DNA from: CBDDIP01 sp965229005
GTDB taxonomy: Bacteria; Actinomycetota; Acidimicrobiia; Acidimicrobiales; Ilumatobacteraceae
Reading direction: 5' to 3'
NCBI GenBank assembly: GCA_965229005.1
Contig: CBDDIP010000002.1
Location: 2,666,001-2,730,000 of the forward strand
Length of the DNA stretch: 64,000 nt
Part shown: piece by piece, positions 34,139-43,316 of the stretch
How positions within the stretch are numbered: the first letter of the stretch is position 1
Layout of the letters: each line of letters begins with the position of its first letter
Program-made: the position numbers and the translations under genes
The notes under the pieces: model-generated
Seen by the model: only the letters and a program-made list of their open reading frames with translations
Database searches by the model: none
Told to the model about the DNA's origin: nothing

Positions 34139-35278
34139 GTGTCCACGCTCACCAAACACCGTCTGTTCTCTGCCGATTCGCACGTGGTCGAGCCGAAGAA
34201 CCTGTGGCTCGACCGCCTGCCGGCCAAGTTCCAGCACCAGGCACCGCAGGTCGAGTCCAAGGATGACGGCGACTACTTCGTCATCCCGAACACGGGCATG
34301 GCTCCGAAGCCGGTCGGCACCGAGGGTGCGATGATCGACACCAAGATCAACGGCGAGATCATGGGGCCGAAGGGCTACCGCTTCGAGCAGCAGCGCCCCG
34401 GCGCGTACGACCCGAAGGCTCGCCTGCTCGATCAGGACCTCGAGGGCATCGAGAACGAGGTCATCTACCCCGGTTGGCTGATCGTGCACAGCATCCAGGA
34501 CTTCGAGCTGAAGGCCGCCTGCGTTCAGGCCTACAACAGCTGGCTGTTCGAGGACTTCTGCGCGTACGCACCGCAGCGCCTCATCGGCGCCGCCGCCATC
34601 CCGGTCGGCAACGGCCCGATCGAGCCGGCCATCGCCGAAGCGCAGAAGTGGGCATCACGCGGCGCACGCACGTTCCTGCTGCCGCAGTCCGTGCCGGGCT
34701 ACGCCTGGGGTGACGAGCACTTCGATCCCCTCTGGGCTGCGCTCAACGAGATCGGCCTGCCGGTGTCGTTCCACCAGGCCGCCGGCCAAGTCGCCGTGTT
34801 CCAGAACAAGATGGCGCCCGGCGCCTTCTGGACCACCGCCCTCGGCAACAAGATCAGCCTCGGCTGGGTCTTCATGCAGCTCTGCTACGGCGGGATCCCG
34901 GAGAAGTACCCGAACCTACGATTCGTCCTCGTCGAGGGTGGCATCGGCTGGATCGCCTTCCAGCTGAACACGATGGATCACATGTTCAACGACCACAAGA
35001 ACTGGACCGAGCCGAAGCTGTCGCTCAAGCCCAGCGAGTACTTCTGGCGCCAGTTCTGGGCGACGTTCGAGGACGACCGCCCGGGCATCCTGACCCTGCC
35101 GATGATGGACCACACCAAGATCATGTGGGCCGGCGACTACCCCCACACCGAGGGCAACTTCCCTCGCGGCCAGGAGTACGTGGCGAAGGACTTCGAGGGC
35201 GTCGACCCGGCGATCACGCAAGCCATCGTCCACGACAACGCCCTCGCGCTCTACGGGCTCAACCAGCCGACGAGGTGA
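34139..35278 (+). CDS. Amidohydrolase-2 family protein (decarboxylase/hydrolase)
   Basis: A 379-residue metal-dependent amidohydrolase of the ACMSD/gamma-resorcylate-decarboxylase type. The N-terminal strand SADSHVVEP holds the DXH-like motif, SFHQAAG gives a further His, and the C-terminal DHTKIMWAGDYPH holds the late Asp. These enzymes decarboxylate aromatic or muconate-type acids, or hydrolyse related rings. GTG 34139 was chosen because AGAGGAG ends six bases upstream. It is coupled by a GTGA overlap to the permease gene that follows. Confidence 0.85.
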   Translation: MSTLTKHRLFSADSHVVEPKNLWLDRLPAKFQHQAPQVESKDDGDYFVIPNTGMAPKPVGTEGAMIDTKINGEIMGPKGYRFEQQRPGAYDPKARLLDQDLEGIENEVIYPGWLIVHSIQDFELKAACVQAYNSWLFEDFCAYAPQRLIGAAAIPVGNGPIEPAIAEAQKWASRGARTFLLPQSVPGYAWGDEHFDPLWAALNEIGLPVSFHQAAGQVAVFQNKMAPGAFWTTALGNKISLGWVFMQLCYGGIPEKYPNLRFVLVEGGIGWIAFQLNTMDHMFNDHKNWTEPKLSLKPSEYFWRQFWATFEDDRPGILTLPMMDHTKIMWAGDYPHTEGNFPRGQEYVAKDFEGVDPAITQAIVHDNALALYGLNQPTR

Positions 35279-36159
35279 CGGTTACGGTGACCCGCGTGCT
35301 GCAGTGGTTCCGTCCCTCTCGTCACCGGGGCTTCATCACGCTCATGGTCTTCCTGGTCCTGTGGGACCAGATCTCCCGGCACTGGGTGGACAACCGCCTG
35401 TTGCTGGTCGGCCCCATCGAGGTGTTCCGCGCGCTCGTCGACTCGTGGCGCGAGGGCACCCTGCAGACCGACCTCAAGGTCAGCGGCGAGGAGTTCCTCA
35501 AGGGCTTCCTGCCGAGCGTCGCCTTCGGTCTGGTGCTCGGCATGCTCCTCGGGACGAGCAAGCGGATCAAGGGCTACCTGGATCCGGCGCTCGACGCGCT
35601 CAACGCCACGCCGTTCATCGCGCTGGCACCGCTGCTCATCCTGTGGTTCGGGATCGGCACCACGAAGACCATCGTGCTGGTCTTCGTGCTCACCTTCTCG
35701 CCCGTGGCGACCAACACCGACACCGGCATCCGTTCGGCAGACCCGCAGCTCATCGATGCCACGCGGTCGTTCGGCGCCAGTCCGCTGGAGCTGTTCACGA
35801 AGGTCCGACTCCCTGCCGCGCTGCCGCTCATCCTCACCGGGGTGCGCATCGCCATCGGTCGCGGGTTAATCGGCGTCGTCGTCGGCGAGCTGTTCGGATC
35901 GCAGCAGGGCGTCGGCTACCGCATCCTCATCTCCTCCCAGGTCTTCGCCACGCCGTTGCTGCTCGGTGGCGTGGTCGTGTTCGCCATCGCCGGCGTGCTG
36001 CTCGTCAAGCTGATGCAGTTCATCGAGCGCAAGGCCGCGCCGTGGCGGGCCGTCCAGGACGGTCGGTTGGAAGCGCAGGGCAAGGCCGGTCGCAACGCCA
36101 GGCGCAAAGCGCGCGAAGCGGCGGTCGCCGGGCGGACGCGCCAACCTCTCGACGCGTAA
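35275..36159 (+). CDS. NitT/TauT-type ABC transporter permease
   Basis: A 294-residue permease of the SsuC/TauC type with about six membrane helices. The EAA loop that docks the ATPase reads DATRSFGASPLELFTKVRLPAA, followed by LPLILTGVRIAIGRGLIG. The C-terminal 40 residues are basic and outside the usual fold. The gene starts inside the amidohydrolase stop codon. A binding protein follows at 36279. The fitting ATPase is at 43317 on the other strand. Confidence 0.9.
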   Translation: MTVTVTRVLQWFRPSRHRGFITLMVFLVLWDQISRHWVDNRLLLVGPIEVFRALVDSWREGTLQTDLKVSGEEFLKGFLPSVAFGLVLGMLLGTSKRIKGYLDPALDALNATPFIALAPLLILWFGIGTTKTIVLVFVLTFSPVATNTDTGIRSADPQLIDATRSFGASPLELFTKVRLPAALPLILTGVRIAIGRGLIGVVVGELFGSQQGVGYRILISSQVFATPLLLGGVVVFAIAGVLLVKLMQFIERKAAPWRAVQDGRLEAQGKAGRNARRKAREAAVAGRTRQPLDA

Positions 36160-36172
36160 CGCTTCCGTTAAC
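36157..36172 (+). promoter_or_regulatory. TAAC direct repeat overlapping the permease stop
   Basis: TAACGC at 36157 and TAACGA at 36169, 12 bp apart. The first TAA is also the stop codon of the permease gene. An AT-rich stretch with a -10-like TTAAAT (36179-36184) follows. It would give the binding protein its own promoter, 107 bp before its ATG. Confidence 0.7.
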
Positions 36173-36278
36173 GACGCATTAAATATCGTGCTCGAAAGGA
36201 TTGTTGCGAGCCGTGGGGGCCTCGTGTGTCAGAACATCGACCCTGTCCCCGCCTTGCCGGACGACAAAGGGGACGACG

Positions 36279-37460
36279 ATGGGAAAGCGCAACGTACTGG
36301 CCTGGATCGCCATGGGCGCGGTGGCGGCAACGCTGGCCGCCTGCGGCAGCGACGACGACTCGGCGGCGACCACACCGGCCACGTCGCCGGTGACCACACC
36401 GGCAGCCACGACCCCCGGCGGCACGACGCCTGACGGCACGACACCCGGGGCCACCACCCCGGCCACGGAGCCGGCACCGACCACCGTGCCCGACTTCGGC
36501 AAGATCACCTTCAGCGGCGTCACCCCCAACGCCGGCAACTGGGCGTTGCAGATCGGTGTCGAGAAGGGCATCTTCAAGGACTTCGGTGTGGATGCCGAGC
36601 TGATCTACTCGCAGAGCAGCGCCGCCTCGCTGGCGGCGCTCTTCGGTGGCTCGGTGCAGTTCACCACCGCCATCTACGACGCGGCGATCCCCGCGTTCCA
36701 GCAGAACCCGGACATCGTGTACGTCGCCAGCGGCTACGACTTCCTGCCGTACGAGCTGATCGTCGATCCGAAGATCACGTCGGTCGAGGACCTCGAGGGC
36801 AAGACCTGCATGGCCCAGAACCCGCCGACCATCGGTGACGGTCTGTACGTGCAGCTGATGCTGTCGGAGGCGTCGGGCGAGGAGCTCTCGTACCCCGACG
36901 ACTACCAGATCGCCACGCTCCCGGTGACTGCGGCGTCGGCGCTCGGCGCGCTGCAGTCCGGTCAGGTCCAGTGCGTCGGCCTGCTCCCGCCGGTCAGCGG
37001 TCTGCTCAACAACGAAGGCTTCCCGACGCTGATCAAGGCCGCTGACCTCGACGGGTTCCAGGGCCTCCCGTTCTTCGGCCTGAACACGCTGCGGTCGTGG
37101 GCCGAGGACCACGAGGAGGAGACGGTGGCGTTCCTCAAGGGCTACCTGGCGTCGATCGCCTGGCTCGAGGATCCGGCCAACAAGGACGAGGCGATCTCGA
37201 TCCTGGCCAAGAACGCCGGTCTCGAGATCACCGACGCCGAGGCCGCCTATGCGTGGGTCACCGCCGGTGGCTTCCCTCGTGAGGGTCTGATCAAGGACGA
37301 CGCGATCGCCAACGACCTCGGCCTGGCGCAGAAGTTCGATCGGCTCACCGATGTGAAGCCCGAGGACCTCGCCGATCTGGTGGACCTGCAGTACGTGCAG
37401 CGTGCCTACGACGAACTGCCGCAGGAGATCAAGGACACCCCGTCGGTCGTCGAAGGGTGA
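36279..37460 (+). CDS. NitT/TauT-type ABC transporter substrate-binding lipoprotein
   Basis: A 393-residue lipoprotein. The lipobox VAATLAAC places the lipidated Cys at residue 22, and a Thr/Pro/Gly-rich tether follows to about residue 70. The binding domain has the NMT1/SsuA-like pattern ITFSGVTPNAGNWALQIGVEKGIFKDFGVDAELIY and FTTAIYDAAIPAF. The family carries sulfonates, nitrate, pyrimidine precursors and aromatic acids, so the ligand is open. AAAGGGG precedes ATG 36279. The regulator gene follows after 142 bp and may be read through from here. Confidence 0.9.
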   Translation: MGKRNVLAWIAMGAVAATLAACGSDDDSAATTPATSPVTTPAATTPGGTTPDGTTPGATTPATEPAPTTVPDFGKITFSGVTPNAGNWALQIGVEKGIFKDFGVDAELIYSQSSAASLAALFGGSVQFTTAIYDAAIPAFQQNPDIVYVASGYDFLPYELIVDPKITSVEDLEGKTCMAQNPPTIGDGLYVQLMLSEASGEELSYPDDYQIATLPVTAASALGALQSGQVQCVGLLPPVSGLLNNEGFPTLIKAADLDGFQGLPFFGLNTLRSWAEDHEEETVAFLKGYLASIAWLEDPANKDEAISILAKNAGLEITDAEAAYAWVTAGGFPREGLIKDDAIANDLGLAQKFDRLTDVKPEDLADLVDLQYVQRAYDELPQEIKDTPSVVEG

Positions 37461-37602
37461 TGCCCGCGACGCACATTCGGCGACTGAAAAGCAACTTTGC
37501 CGCTGCCGGAGCCGTCGCGACAGACTGGGCCTCGAAGGTCGCGCCGGGGGGTGCGACGTCGGGGTCCGCCACTCAACCGCCAGCCGTCTACGGGGAGGCC
37601 GG

Positions 37603-40600
37603 GTGATCGTCAAACGCAAGCTGTTCCCGCCGGGTCTCCCGGCCAGGGTCATCGCTCGTCCAAGGTTGGACGAGCTGTTCTCCAGCCTCCTCGAGGCGCA
37701 CGGCACGCTGGCCGTGTTCGCCGCGGGTGGGTCGGGCAAGACCGTGCAGGCGCAGATGTTCGCGGCTCGCTACGGCTGGCCGATGTGCTGGTTGACGTTG
37801 GACGAAGCCGACCGTTCCGGCAGCAGGTTGCTGTTCTACCTCGCCGAGTCGGTGCGCCCGCTCTGGCCGGAGGCGCCGAGCTCGGTGCGGGCCGCGTTGC
37901 AGGGTGGTCTGTCGCTGTCCGAAGTGGCGGCGATGCTCGCCGACTCGCTCGACGACCGTCACTTCCTCATCGTCCTCGACGATTGCGAGAACATCGCCGG
38001 CTGCGACGAGGCGTCGAGCGTCCTCGGCGTGTTCCTCGAGTACCTGCCGGTGAAGGCCAAGGCGATCCTGCTCAGTCGCGACGAGCTCGAGAAGCCCGTG
38101 GCGCGCATGCTCCTCGAAGGTCGCATCGGTCGCGTCGCCGACGTCGAACTGGCGCTCGACAACGACGAGGCACGCGCCCTGTTGACGGCCCATGGCCAGC
38201 CCGATCGGGATCACGAGCAGATGCTCGCCCAGACCCACGGCTGGGTCGCCGCATGCGCCTTCGACGTGCGCCCGGACGATGCCGCGCAGAACGAAGACGT
38301 GCTCATCACCTACCTGCGCACGGAGATCCTGGGTCGGCTGCCGGAGGACGAGCAGCGCTTCCTGCTCTTCACGTCGTTGCTCAGCGCCGTCACGCCGCGG
38401 CTCGCGGTCGGCCTGTGCGGCCCGGAGGCGTACGGGCTCTGGCGGCGCATCCGCAGCAGGTACCTCCCGGCGACGATCACCGCCGACCGCACGCTCGTCT
38501 ACCACGGGCGGTTCCGCGCGTTCCTGCGCGAGCAGCTGGAGGATCGCTACGCCGAGGAGCTGCCCTCGCTGTACCGGCGCCACGCCCTGCTGCTGATCGA
38601 CCTCGGCATGTACGAGGAGGCGGTCTCGCTGTACCTGCAGCTCGGCGATCTCGACGAAGCCACGGTCGTCGCCGAGAGCGCCGTGCCGCAGCTGATGGCC
38701 CGTGCCGACTGGGCGTTGATCCTGCGCTGGTTCGCCGCCTTCGGTGACGACCGCGTCGCTGCCCACCCGGTGCTGATGGGCGCGTACATCCGCTGCCTCT
38801 ACGGAACGCGACGCATCGCCGAGCTGAACGAGCTGATCCACAGCCTGCACCGTTCCGGCGAGATGGTGAAGGTGGCCAAGGCCGATCCGGGCGTTGTTGC
38901 CCACCTCGGCTGGGCGCTGCAATGGCGTCCGGCAGAGGCGCTCCAGATGCTGGACACGTACCAGGGCGACTTCCGCACGGACGGCGTGCGCTACGAGCTG
39001 CAGGCGATCAGCGGTCGCAACCCGGTGGCCGCTCCGGCCGAGACGCGCTGGAGCGACATGGAGCGCGTGGTCAGCTGGGGTCTGCTCGTGCAGGGCCGGC
39101 TCGACGAGCTGATCTCGATGCTCCCCGGTGACGAGGAGTGGCCGCCGATCGGCTTCTACCGCACGCCGCACCCGCTGCTCGGCCTGGTCTGGCGCGGCGA
39201 GATCGCCAAGGCGCGCGAGCTCCTCGATCAGGTGCCGTCGGCCATCCGAGAGGGCGCGCACACGGACCTCTGGTACTTCCACGAGGCGTGGCTGGCATGG
39301 GCCGAGAACGACGTTCCGGCGGCGTTGGCTGCAGCGCGCGCCGCCGTGGCGCACAGCTCGCGAACCCAGTTCGGGTGGGAACCCGTCTGGTACGCGGTCA
39401 TGGGCTACTTCCTGACGCTGCTCGGAGAGACCGACGACGCCCGCGACGTGCTCGGCGAGTCGGTCCGCCGCTCCGCCGCAGCCCGCAACCGCGCCTACGC
39501 CGAGTGGGGCCTGACCTTCGACGGCCTGGCCTCGCTGATGATGGGGGAGCCCGCCGACGCGGTGCGTCGCCTCCGTCGCGCCTACGACGGCATGCGCCGT
39601 GCCCGACGCGTGCTGATGATCCCGCTGGCCGGTCTGTACCTCGCCGAGGCGGAGTGGCAGATGGGCGAGGAGGAGCGGTCGATCCGCATCGCCCAGGAGA
39701 CGTACGACACCGCCAACCAGATGGGCGCGCTGTTCGTGCTGCAACGCGGACTGGAGCAGGTGCCGAACCTGTTGGAGCGGATGATCGCCCAGGACGACGG
39801 CGACCACCGCTGGCGTCGCGTGCAGGGACTGCGCAAGGCGCCGACCCCCGTTGCCGCTGCACCGGTTCGCCCGGTGGCGCTCAGCGCCGGCGACTCGGCC
39901 CAGCACACGCTGGAGATCCAGCCCTTCGGCGACTCGGCCGACTTGATCGTCGATGGCGTGCCGGCCGGCGTCCGCCGGCTGAAGACCATCGAGATGGCTG
40001 CGTTCCTCGCGCTGCACCCCAACGGCGTCGATCGCAAGCGGTTGCAGTCGCGGCTGTTCCCGGACGCGGATCAGCGTCACGGCGGCAACTACTTCCGGCA
40101 GATCGTCCACAAGCTGCGGCTCAGCACGGGCGTCAGCCTGGAGCGCAGCGGATCCGGGTTCGTCACGTGGCCGGACGGCCTCTTCGTCGAGGGCGTCGAT
40201 CAGCGATTCGAGCGGCTCGTGCGCGAAGCCAGCCAGCTGACCGGTCACGAGCGACTCAACCGTCTGCGGGCCGCGCTGGCCATCCCCTCGGGCGACTACC
40301 TCCAGGACAGCGATCTCGACTGGGCCGAGGAGCGGCGCTTCGACCTCGAGCTGCTGCGTGTCGAGGCAACGACGGAGACGTCGCAGCTGGCCCTGTCGCT
40401 GGGCCGGATGGACGAGGCTCGCGAGTTCGCCGAGCGGGCCGTGAAGGCGGACCCGTACGCCGAGCCGGCGTACCACACCCTGATGGAGGTCGAGGCGGCC
40501 GTCGGCGCGCCGGGCGGCGTGATGAACGTGCTCAAGCGACTCACGGAGTCGCTGTCCACCTTGAACCTGCAGCCGAGCTCGGCCACCGTTGCCCTGATGA

Positions 40601-40620
40601 AGCGGCTGCGCGACAACTGA
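37603..40620 (+). CDS. MalT-like ATPase regulator with a C-terminal SARP/BTAD module
   Basis: A 1005-residue STAND-type regulator. The P-loop AAGGSGKT is at residues 40-47 and the Walker B region FLIVLDD at 121-127, followed by a helical-repeat (TPR-like) middle. From about residue 768 there is a winged-helix domain of SARP type (LEIQPFGDSADLIVDG...RRLKTIEMAAFLALHP...GNYFRQIVHKLR). A bacterial transcriptional activation domain runs from about 875 to 1000 (GDYLQDSDLDWAEERRFDLELLRVEA...EPAYHTLMEVEAA). In AfsR-type proteins the SARP part is N-terminal, so the order here is reversed. GGGGAGG lies five bases before GTG 37603. It is the only regulator in the catabolic region. Confidence 0.9.
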   Translation: MIVKRKLFPPGLPARVIARPRLDELFSSLLEAHGTLAVFAAGGSGKTVQAQMFAARYGWPMCWLTLDEADRSGSRLLFYLAESVRPLWPEAPSSVRAALQGGLSLSEVAAMLADSLDDRHFLIVLDDCENIAGCDEASSVLGVFLEYLPVKAKAILLSRDELEKPVARMLLEGRIGRVADVELALDNDEARALLTAHGQPDRDHEQMLAQTHGWVAACAFDVRPDDAAQNEDVLITYLRTEILGRLPEDEQRFLLFTSLLSAVTPRLAVGLCGPEAYGLWRRIRSRYLPATITADRTLVYHGRFRAFLREQLEDRYAEELPSLYRRHALLLIDLGMYEEAVSLYLQLGDLDEATVVAESAVPQLMARADWALILRWFAAFGDDRVAAHPVLMGAYIRCLYGTRRIAELNELIHSLHRSGEMVKVAKADPGVVAHLGWALQWRPAEALQMLDTYQGDFRTDGVRYELQAISGRNPVAAPAETRWSDMERVVSWGLLVQGRLDELISMLPGDEEWPPIGFYRTPHPLLGLVWRGEIAKARELLDQVPSAIREGAHTDLWYFHEAWLAWAENDVPAALAAARAAVAHSSRTQFGWEPVWYAVMGYFLTLLGETDDARDVLGESVRRSAAARNRAYAEWGLTFDGLASLMMGEPADAVRRLRRAYDGMRRARRVLMIPLAGLYLAEAEWQMGEEERSIRIAQETYDTANQMGALFVLQRGLEQVPNLLERMIAQDDGDHRWRRVQGLRKAPTPVAAAPVRPVALSAGDSAQHTLEIQPFGDSADLIVDGVPAGVRRLKTIEMAAFLALHPNGVDRKRLQSRLFPDADQRHGGNYFRQIVHKLRLSTGVSLERSGSGFVTWPDGLFVEGVDQRFERLVREASQLTGHERLNRLRAALAIPSGDYLQDSDLDWAEERRFDLELLRVEATTETSQLALSLGRMDEAREFAERAVKADPYAEPAYHTLMEVEAAVGAPGGVMNVLKRLTESLSTLNLQPSSATVALMKRLRDN

Positions 40621-40628
40621 CGCCCGCC

Positions 40629-40644
40629 GTTACCAGCACCGTTA
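40629..40644 (-). promoter_or_regulatory. TAAC direct repeat in inverted orientation after the regulator gene
   Basis: On the minus strand, TAACGG (40644-40639) and TAACGG (40632-40627) are 12 bp apart. The site begins nine bases after the regulator stop and 107 bp before the next plus-strand gene. It is the only copy pointing back at an upstream plus-strand gene, so it may act on the SDR operon in the opposite orientation, or drive antisense or feedback control of the regulator. Confidence 0.6.
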
Positions 40645-40750
40645 TCGCGTCGGCCGCGCCCGGTGATGCAGGGCGGGGAAACGTCGGGAATCGATCGACG
40701 AATCGGGCCGCGGCGCATGGTGGCGGCATGGACGTGACGAGCAGACGCGC

Positions 40751-41518
40751 ATGACACCGACCTTCGACCTCGACGGGCAGGTGATCGTCGTCACCGGTGC
40801 GGGGCGCGGCATCGGTCGATCGGTTGCACTCGCTGCACATCGGGCCGGCGCCCGTGTGGCCGTGGGCAGTCGCACGATGGGTGAGCTGGAGACGCTGCGC
40901 GACGAGATCGTCGCTGACGGCGGCGAGTGCATGATCCACGCGCTCGACGTGAAGGACTCGTCGTCGATGGCCCGGTTCGTCGCTGCCGTCAGTGATGACC
41001 TCGGCCCCATCGACGGACTGGTCAACAACGCCGGCGACAACATCGGCCTTCCAGCGTTCGAATTCACCGAAGAGCAGTTCGACCACATCGTCGACGTCAA
41101 CTTCAAGAGCGTGTTCCTGCTCTCGCGGCTGGTGGCCGAGCGGCTGCGCGACAGCGGCCGTCCCGGTTCGATCGTCACGGTCAGCTCGCAGGCCGGCTGC
41201 GTCGGCGCACCGGGCCGTGCGCCGTACAGCGGCGCCAAGGCGGCAGTGATCAACCTGACCCGATCGCTGGCGGCCGAGTGGGCGCCCCTCGGCATCCGGG
41301 TCAACACCGTGGCACCGACCTTCACCCGCACGCCGTTGGCGGAGGCGATGCTCGCCGGCAACCCGGCGCTGCGCAAGCAGGTCGAGGAGAAGATCCTCCT
41401 CGGTCGACCAGCGGAGCCGGAGGAGATCGCCGCACCGGTGGTGTTCATGCTGACGAGCGCGGCGGCGATGATCACCGGCCACACGTTGGTCGTCGACGGC
41501 GGGTGGACGATCGTATGA
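40751..41518 (+). CDS. SDR-family oxidoreductase
   Basis: A 255-residue SDR resembling 3-oxoacyl-ACP reductases and gluconate dehydrogenases: TGAGRGIGRS, NNAGDN, the catalytic YSGAK and ITGHTLVVDGGW at the end. No strong ribosome-binding site precedes ATG 40751. It heads a three-gene operon (SDR, SDR, LLM), each gene overlapping the next by four bases. Confidence 0.9.
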   Translation: MTPTFDLDGQVIVVTGAGRGIGRSVALAAHRAGARVAVGSRTMGELETLRDEIVADGGECMIHALDVKDSSSMARFVAAVSDDLGPIDGLVNNAGDNIGLPAFEFTEEQFDHIVDVNFKSVFLLSRLVAERLRDSGRPGSIVTVSSQAGCVGAPGRAPYSGAKAAVINLTRSLAAEWAPLGIRVNTVAPTFTRTPLAEAMLAGNPALRKQVEEKILLGRPAEPEEIAAPVVFMLTSAAAMITGHTLVVDGGWTIV

Positions 41519-42270
41519 GCGTGCCGTTGAACGGACAGGTGATCGTGCTGACCGGCGCGGGACGCGGCATCGGGCGTGCGGCTGCCGGCGAGATGGCCGC
41601 GCAGGGCGCGATCGTGCACATCGGCGACATCGACGCCGAGGTGGCGGCGACGGCGGCCGCCGAGATCGCCGATGCCGGCGGCGTGGCCCACGGGCACGCG
41701 TGCGACGTGACCGACCACGACGCGATCGGCCGGTTGCTGGCGAAGATCGGCGAGGCCCACGGGCACATCGACGTGCTGGTCAACAACGCCGGCATCTATC
41801 CGCGGCTGAAGTTCGCCGAGACCACGATCGAGGACTACGACCGGGTGATGGGCGTGAACATGCGCGGCGCGTTCAGCGCCACGATGGCGGTGCTGCCGTT
41901 CATGACCGAACGTGGCGGGGCGATCGTGTTCATGAGCTCGGGCGCCGGCACGCTGGCATCGATCAGCCAGGCCACGGCGCGCAGCCTGCCGCTGTACGGG
42001 GCTGCGAAGGCCGCCGTCGATCGGTGGGCGCTCGGGGTGTCGCACGAGCTCGCGGCGATGGGAATCGCCGGCAACGTGCTCTACCCGGGTGCGTTCGTGC
42101 GCACGGGCGGGCTGGAGGCGCTCCGGCTGAGCGAGGACGAGATGGCTGCCACCGTCGGGCCGGAGTTCGTCGCCCCCGCGCTGTGCTGGTTGGTGCAGCA
42201 GCGCGTCGACGACATGCACGGCCAGCTCGTGCGAGCCAGTGAGTTCGGCACCGTGTGGGGCCCGACGTGA
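41515..42270 (+). CDS. SDR-family oxidoreductase
   Basis: A 251-residue SDR: TGAGRGIGRA, NNAGIYPRL and the catalytic YGAAK after a slightly long Ser loop (SSGAGTLASISQATARSLP). The C-terminal part lacks the usual 'G...xVDGG' motif and ends with GQLVRASEFG, so it belongs to a less common subgroup. Its ATG overlaps the previous stop. Confidence 0.87.
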   Translation: MSVPLNGQVIVLTGAGRGIGRAAAGEMAAQGAIVHIGDIDAEVAATAAAEIADAGGVAHGHACDVTDHDAIGRLLAKIGEAHGHIDVLVNNAGIYPRLKFAETTIEDYDRVMGVNMRGAFSATMAVLPFMTERGGAIVFMSSGAGTLASISQATARSLPLYGAAKAAVDRWALGVSHELAAMGIAGNVLYPGAFVRTGGLEALRLSEDEMAATVGPEFVAPALCWLVQQRVDDMHGQLVRASEFGTVWGPT

Positions 42271-43307
42271 GCGGCTTGGAGGTGTTCGGGTTCAGCCTCG
42301 TGCCGCCGCTGCCCGACGCGTCCCATCGGGAGGCGATCGAGCGCAGCCTGCGGATGATGGAGCTGGCCGATGGGCTCGGCATCGACGGCTGGTTCATCGC
42401 CGAGCACCACGCGCAGGGTCACATGTCGCTCAGTGCAGCACCGAGCGTGCTGCTCGGCGCCGCCAGCCAGCGCACCACTCGGCTGCGGCTCGGAACCATG
42501 GCCTCGGTGTTGCCGTTCAACCACCCGGCCCGGCTGGCCGAGGAGCTGGCGACGTTGGACCTGCTGACCGGTGGCCGTCTGGAGGCCGGTGTCGGCCGCG
42601 GTCACCTGCGCGCCGAGCAGATGATGTTCGGCGTCGATCGCGTGCAGGCGACGGGCATGTTCGACGAGGCGATCGACGTGGTCATGCGGCTGCTTCGCGG
42701 CGAGACGGTCGACTACCGCAGCGACTGGTGGGGCGGGGAGGCCGCCGAACTGGTGCCCCTGCCGGCGCGTCAGATCCCGATGTGGCTCACTGCGGTCAGC
42801 GACGAGTCGATCGACAAGGCGGCGCGTCTCGGCTTCTCGTGCGCGACGGCGTTGCTGCCGCGGGCCGTTGCCGATCAGCGGATGGCCACCTATCGCGACG
42901 CATGGCAGCGGATCCGTCCGAACGAGCCGTGCGGGCGCTTCGCCATCACGGCCACCGTCGCCGTCGCCGGTTCCGAGGAGGAGGCCGTCGCCGCGACCGC
43001 GCAGGAGATCGTTCGTCGCCAGGAGCACTTCGCCAAGGCGATCACCGATGCCCCGAGCGATGCCGACCCGACCTACGAGGGCCACAAGGGCACCTACTCG
43101 GCGTTCGTCGGAACCGGTTACGCGTCGATGATCGACGACGGGTTGCTGATCGCCGGTGACGTCGAGCGGTGCCGCGAGCAGGTGCGGGCGATCGAAGAGC
43201 GCGGCATCGACACCCTCATCTGCACGTTCCACGGCCCGGCCGGCGACGGCGCGTGGGCCGAGGAGTCGATGACCCGCTTCGCCCGGGACGTGCTCGGCAG
43301 GAGCTGA
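42267..43307 (+). CDS. LLM-class flavin-dependent oxidoreductase
   Basis: A 346-residue LLM protein with DGWFIAEHHAQGHMSLS, RTTRLRLGTMASVLPFNHPARLAEELATLDLLTGGRLEAGVGRGH and IPMWLTAVSDESI. The GTG start overlaps the SDR stop (GTGA). The EHHA motif places it with the bacterial-luciferase-like monooxygenase branch. Being cotranscribed with two SDRs suggests an oxygenation followed by alcohol oxidation. Confidence 0.88.
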   Translation: MSGLEVFGFSLVPPLPDASHREAIERSLRMMELADGLGIDGWFIAEHHAQGHMSLSAAPSVLLGAASQRTTRLRLGTMASVLPFNHPARLAEELATLDLLTGGRLEAGVGRGHLRAEQMMFGVDRVQATGMFDEAIDVVMRLLRGETVDYRSDWWGGEAAELVPLPARQIPMWLTAVSDESIDKAARLGFSCATALLPRAVADQRMATYRDAWQRIRPNEPCGRFAITATVAVAGSEEEAVAATAQEIVRRQEHFAKAITDAPSDADPTYEGHKGTYSAFVGTGYASMIDDGLLIAGDVERCREQVRAIEERGIDTLICTFHGPAGDGAWAEESMTRFARDVLGRS

Positions 43308-43316
43308 GCGCGTCGA

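Noticed and set aside
35281..35286. Single GTTACG in the permease start region as another regulatory site
   Set aside because: It has no partner 12 bp away and lies in coding sequence.
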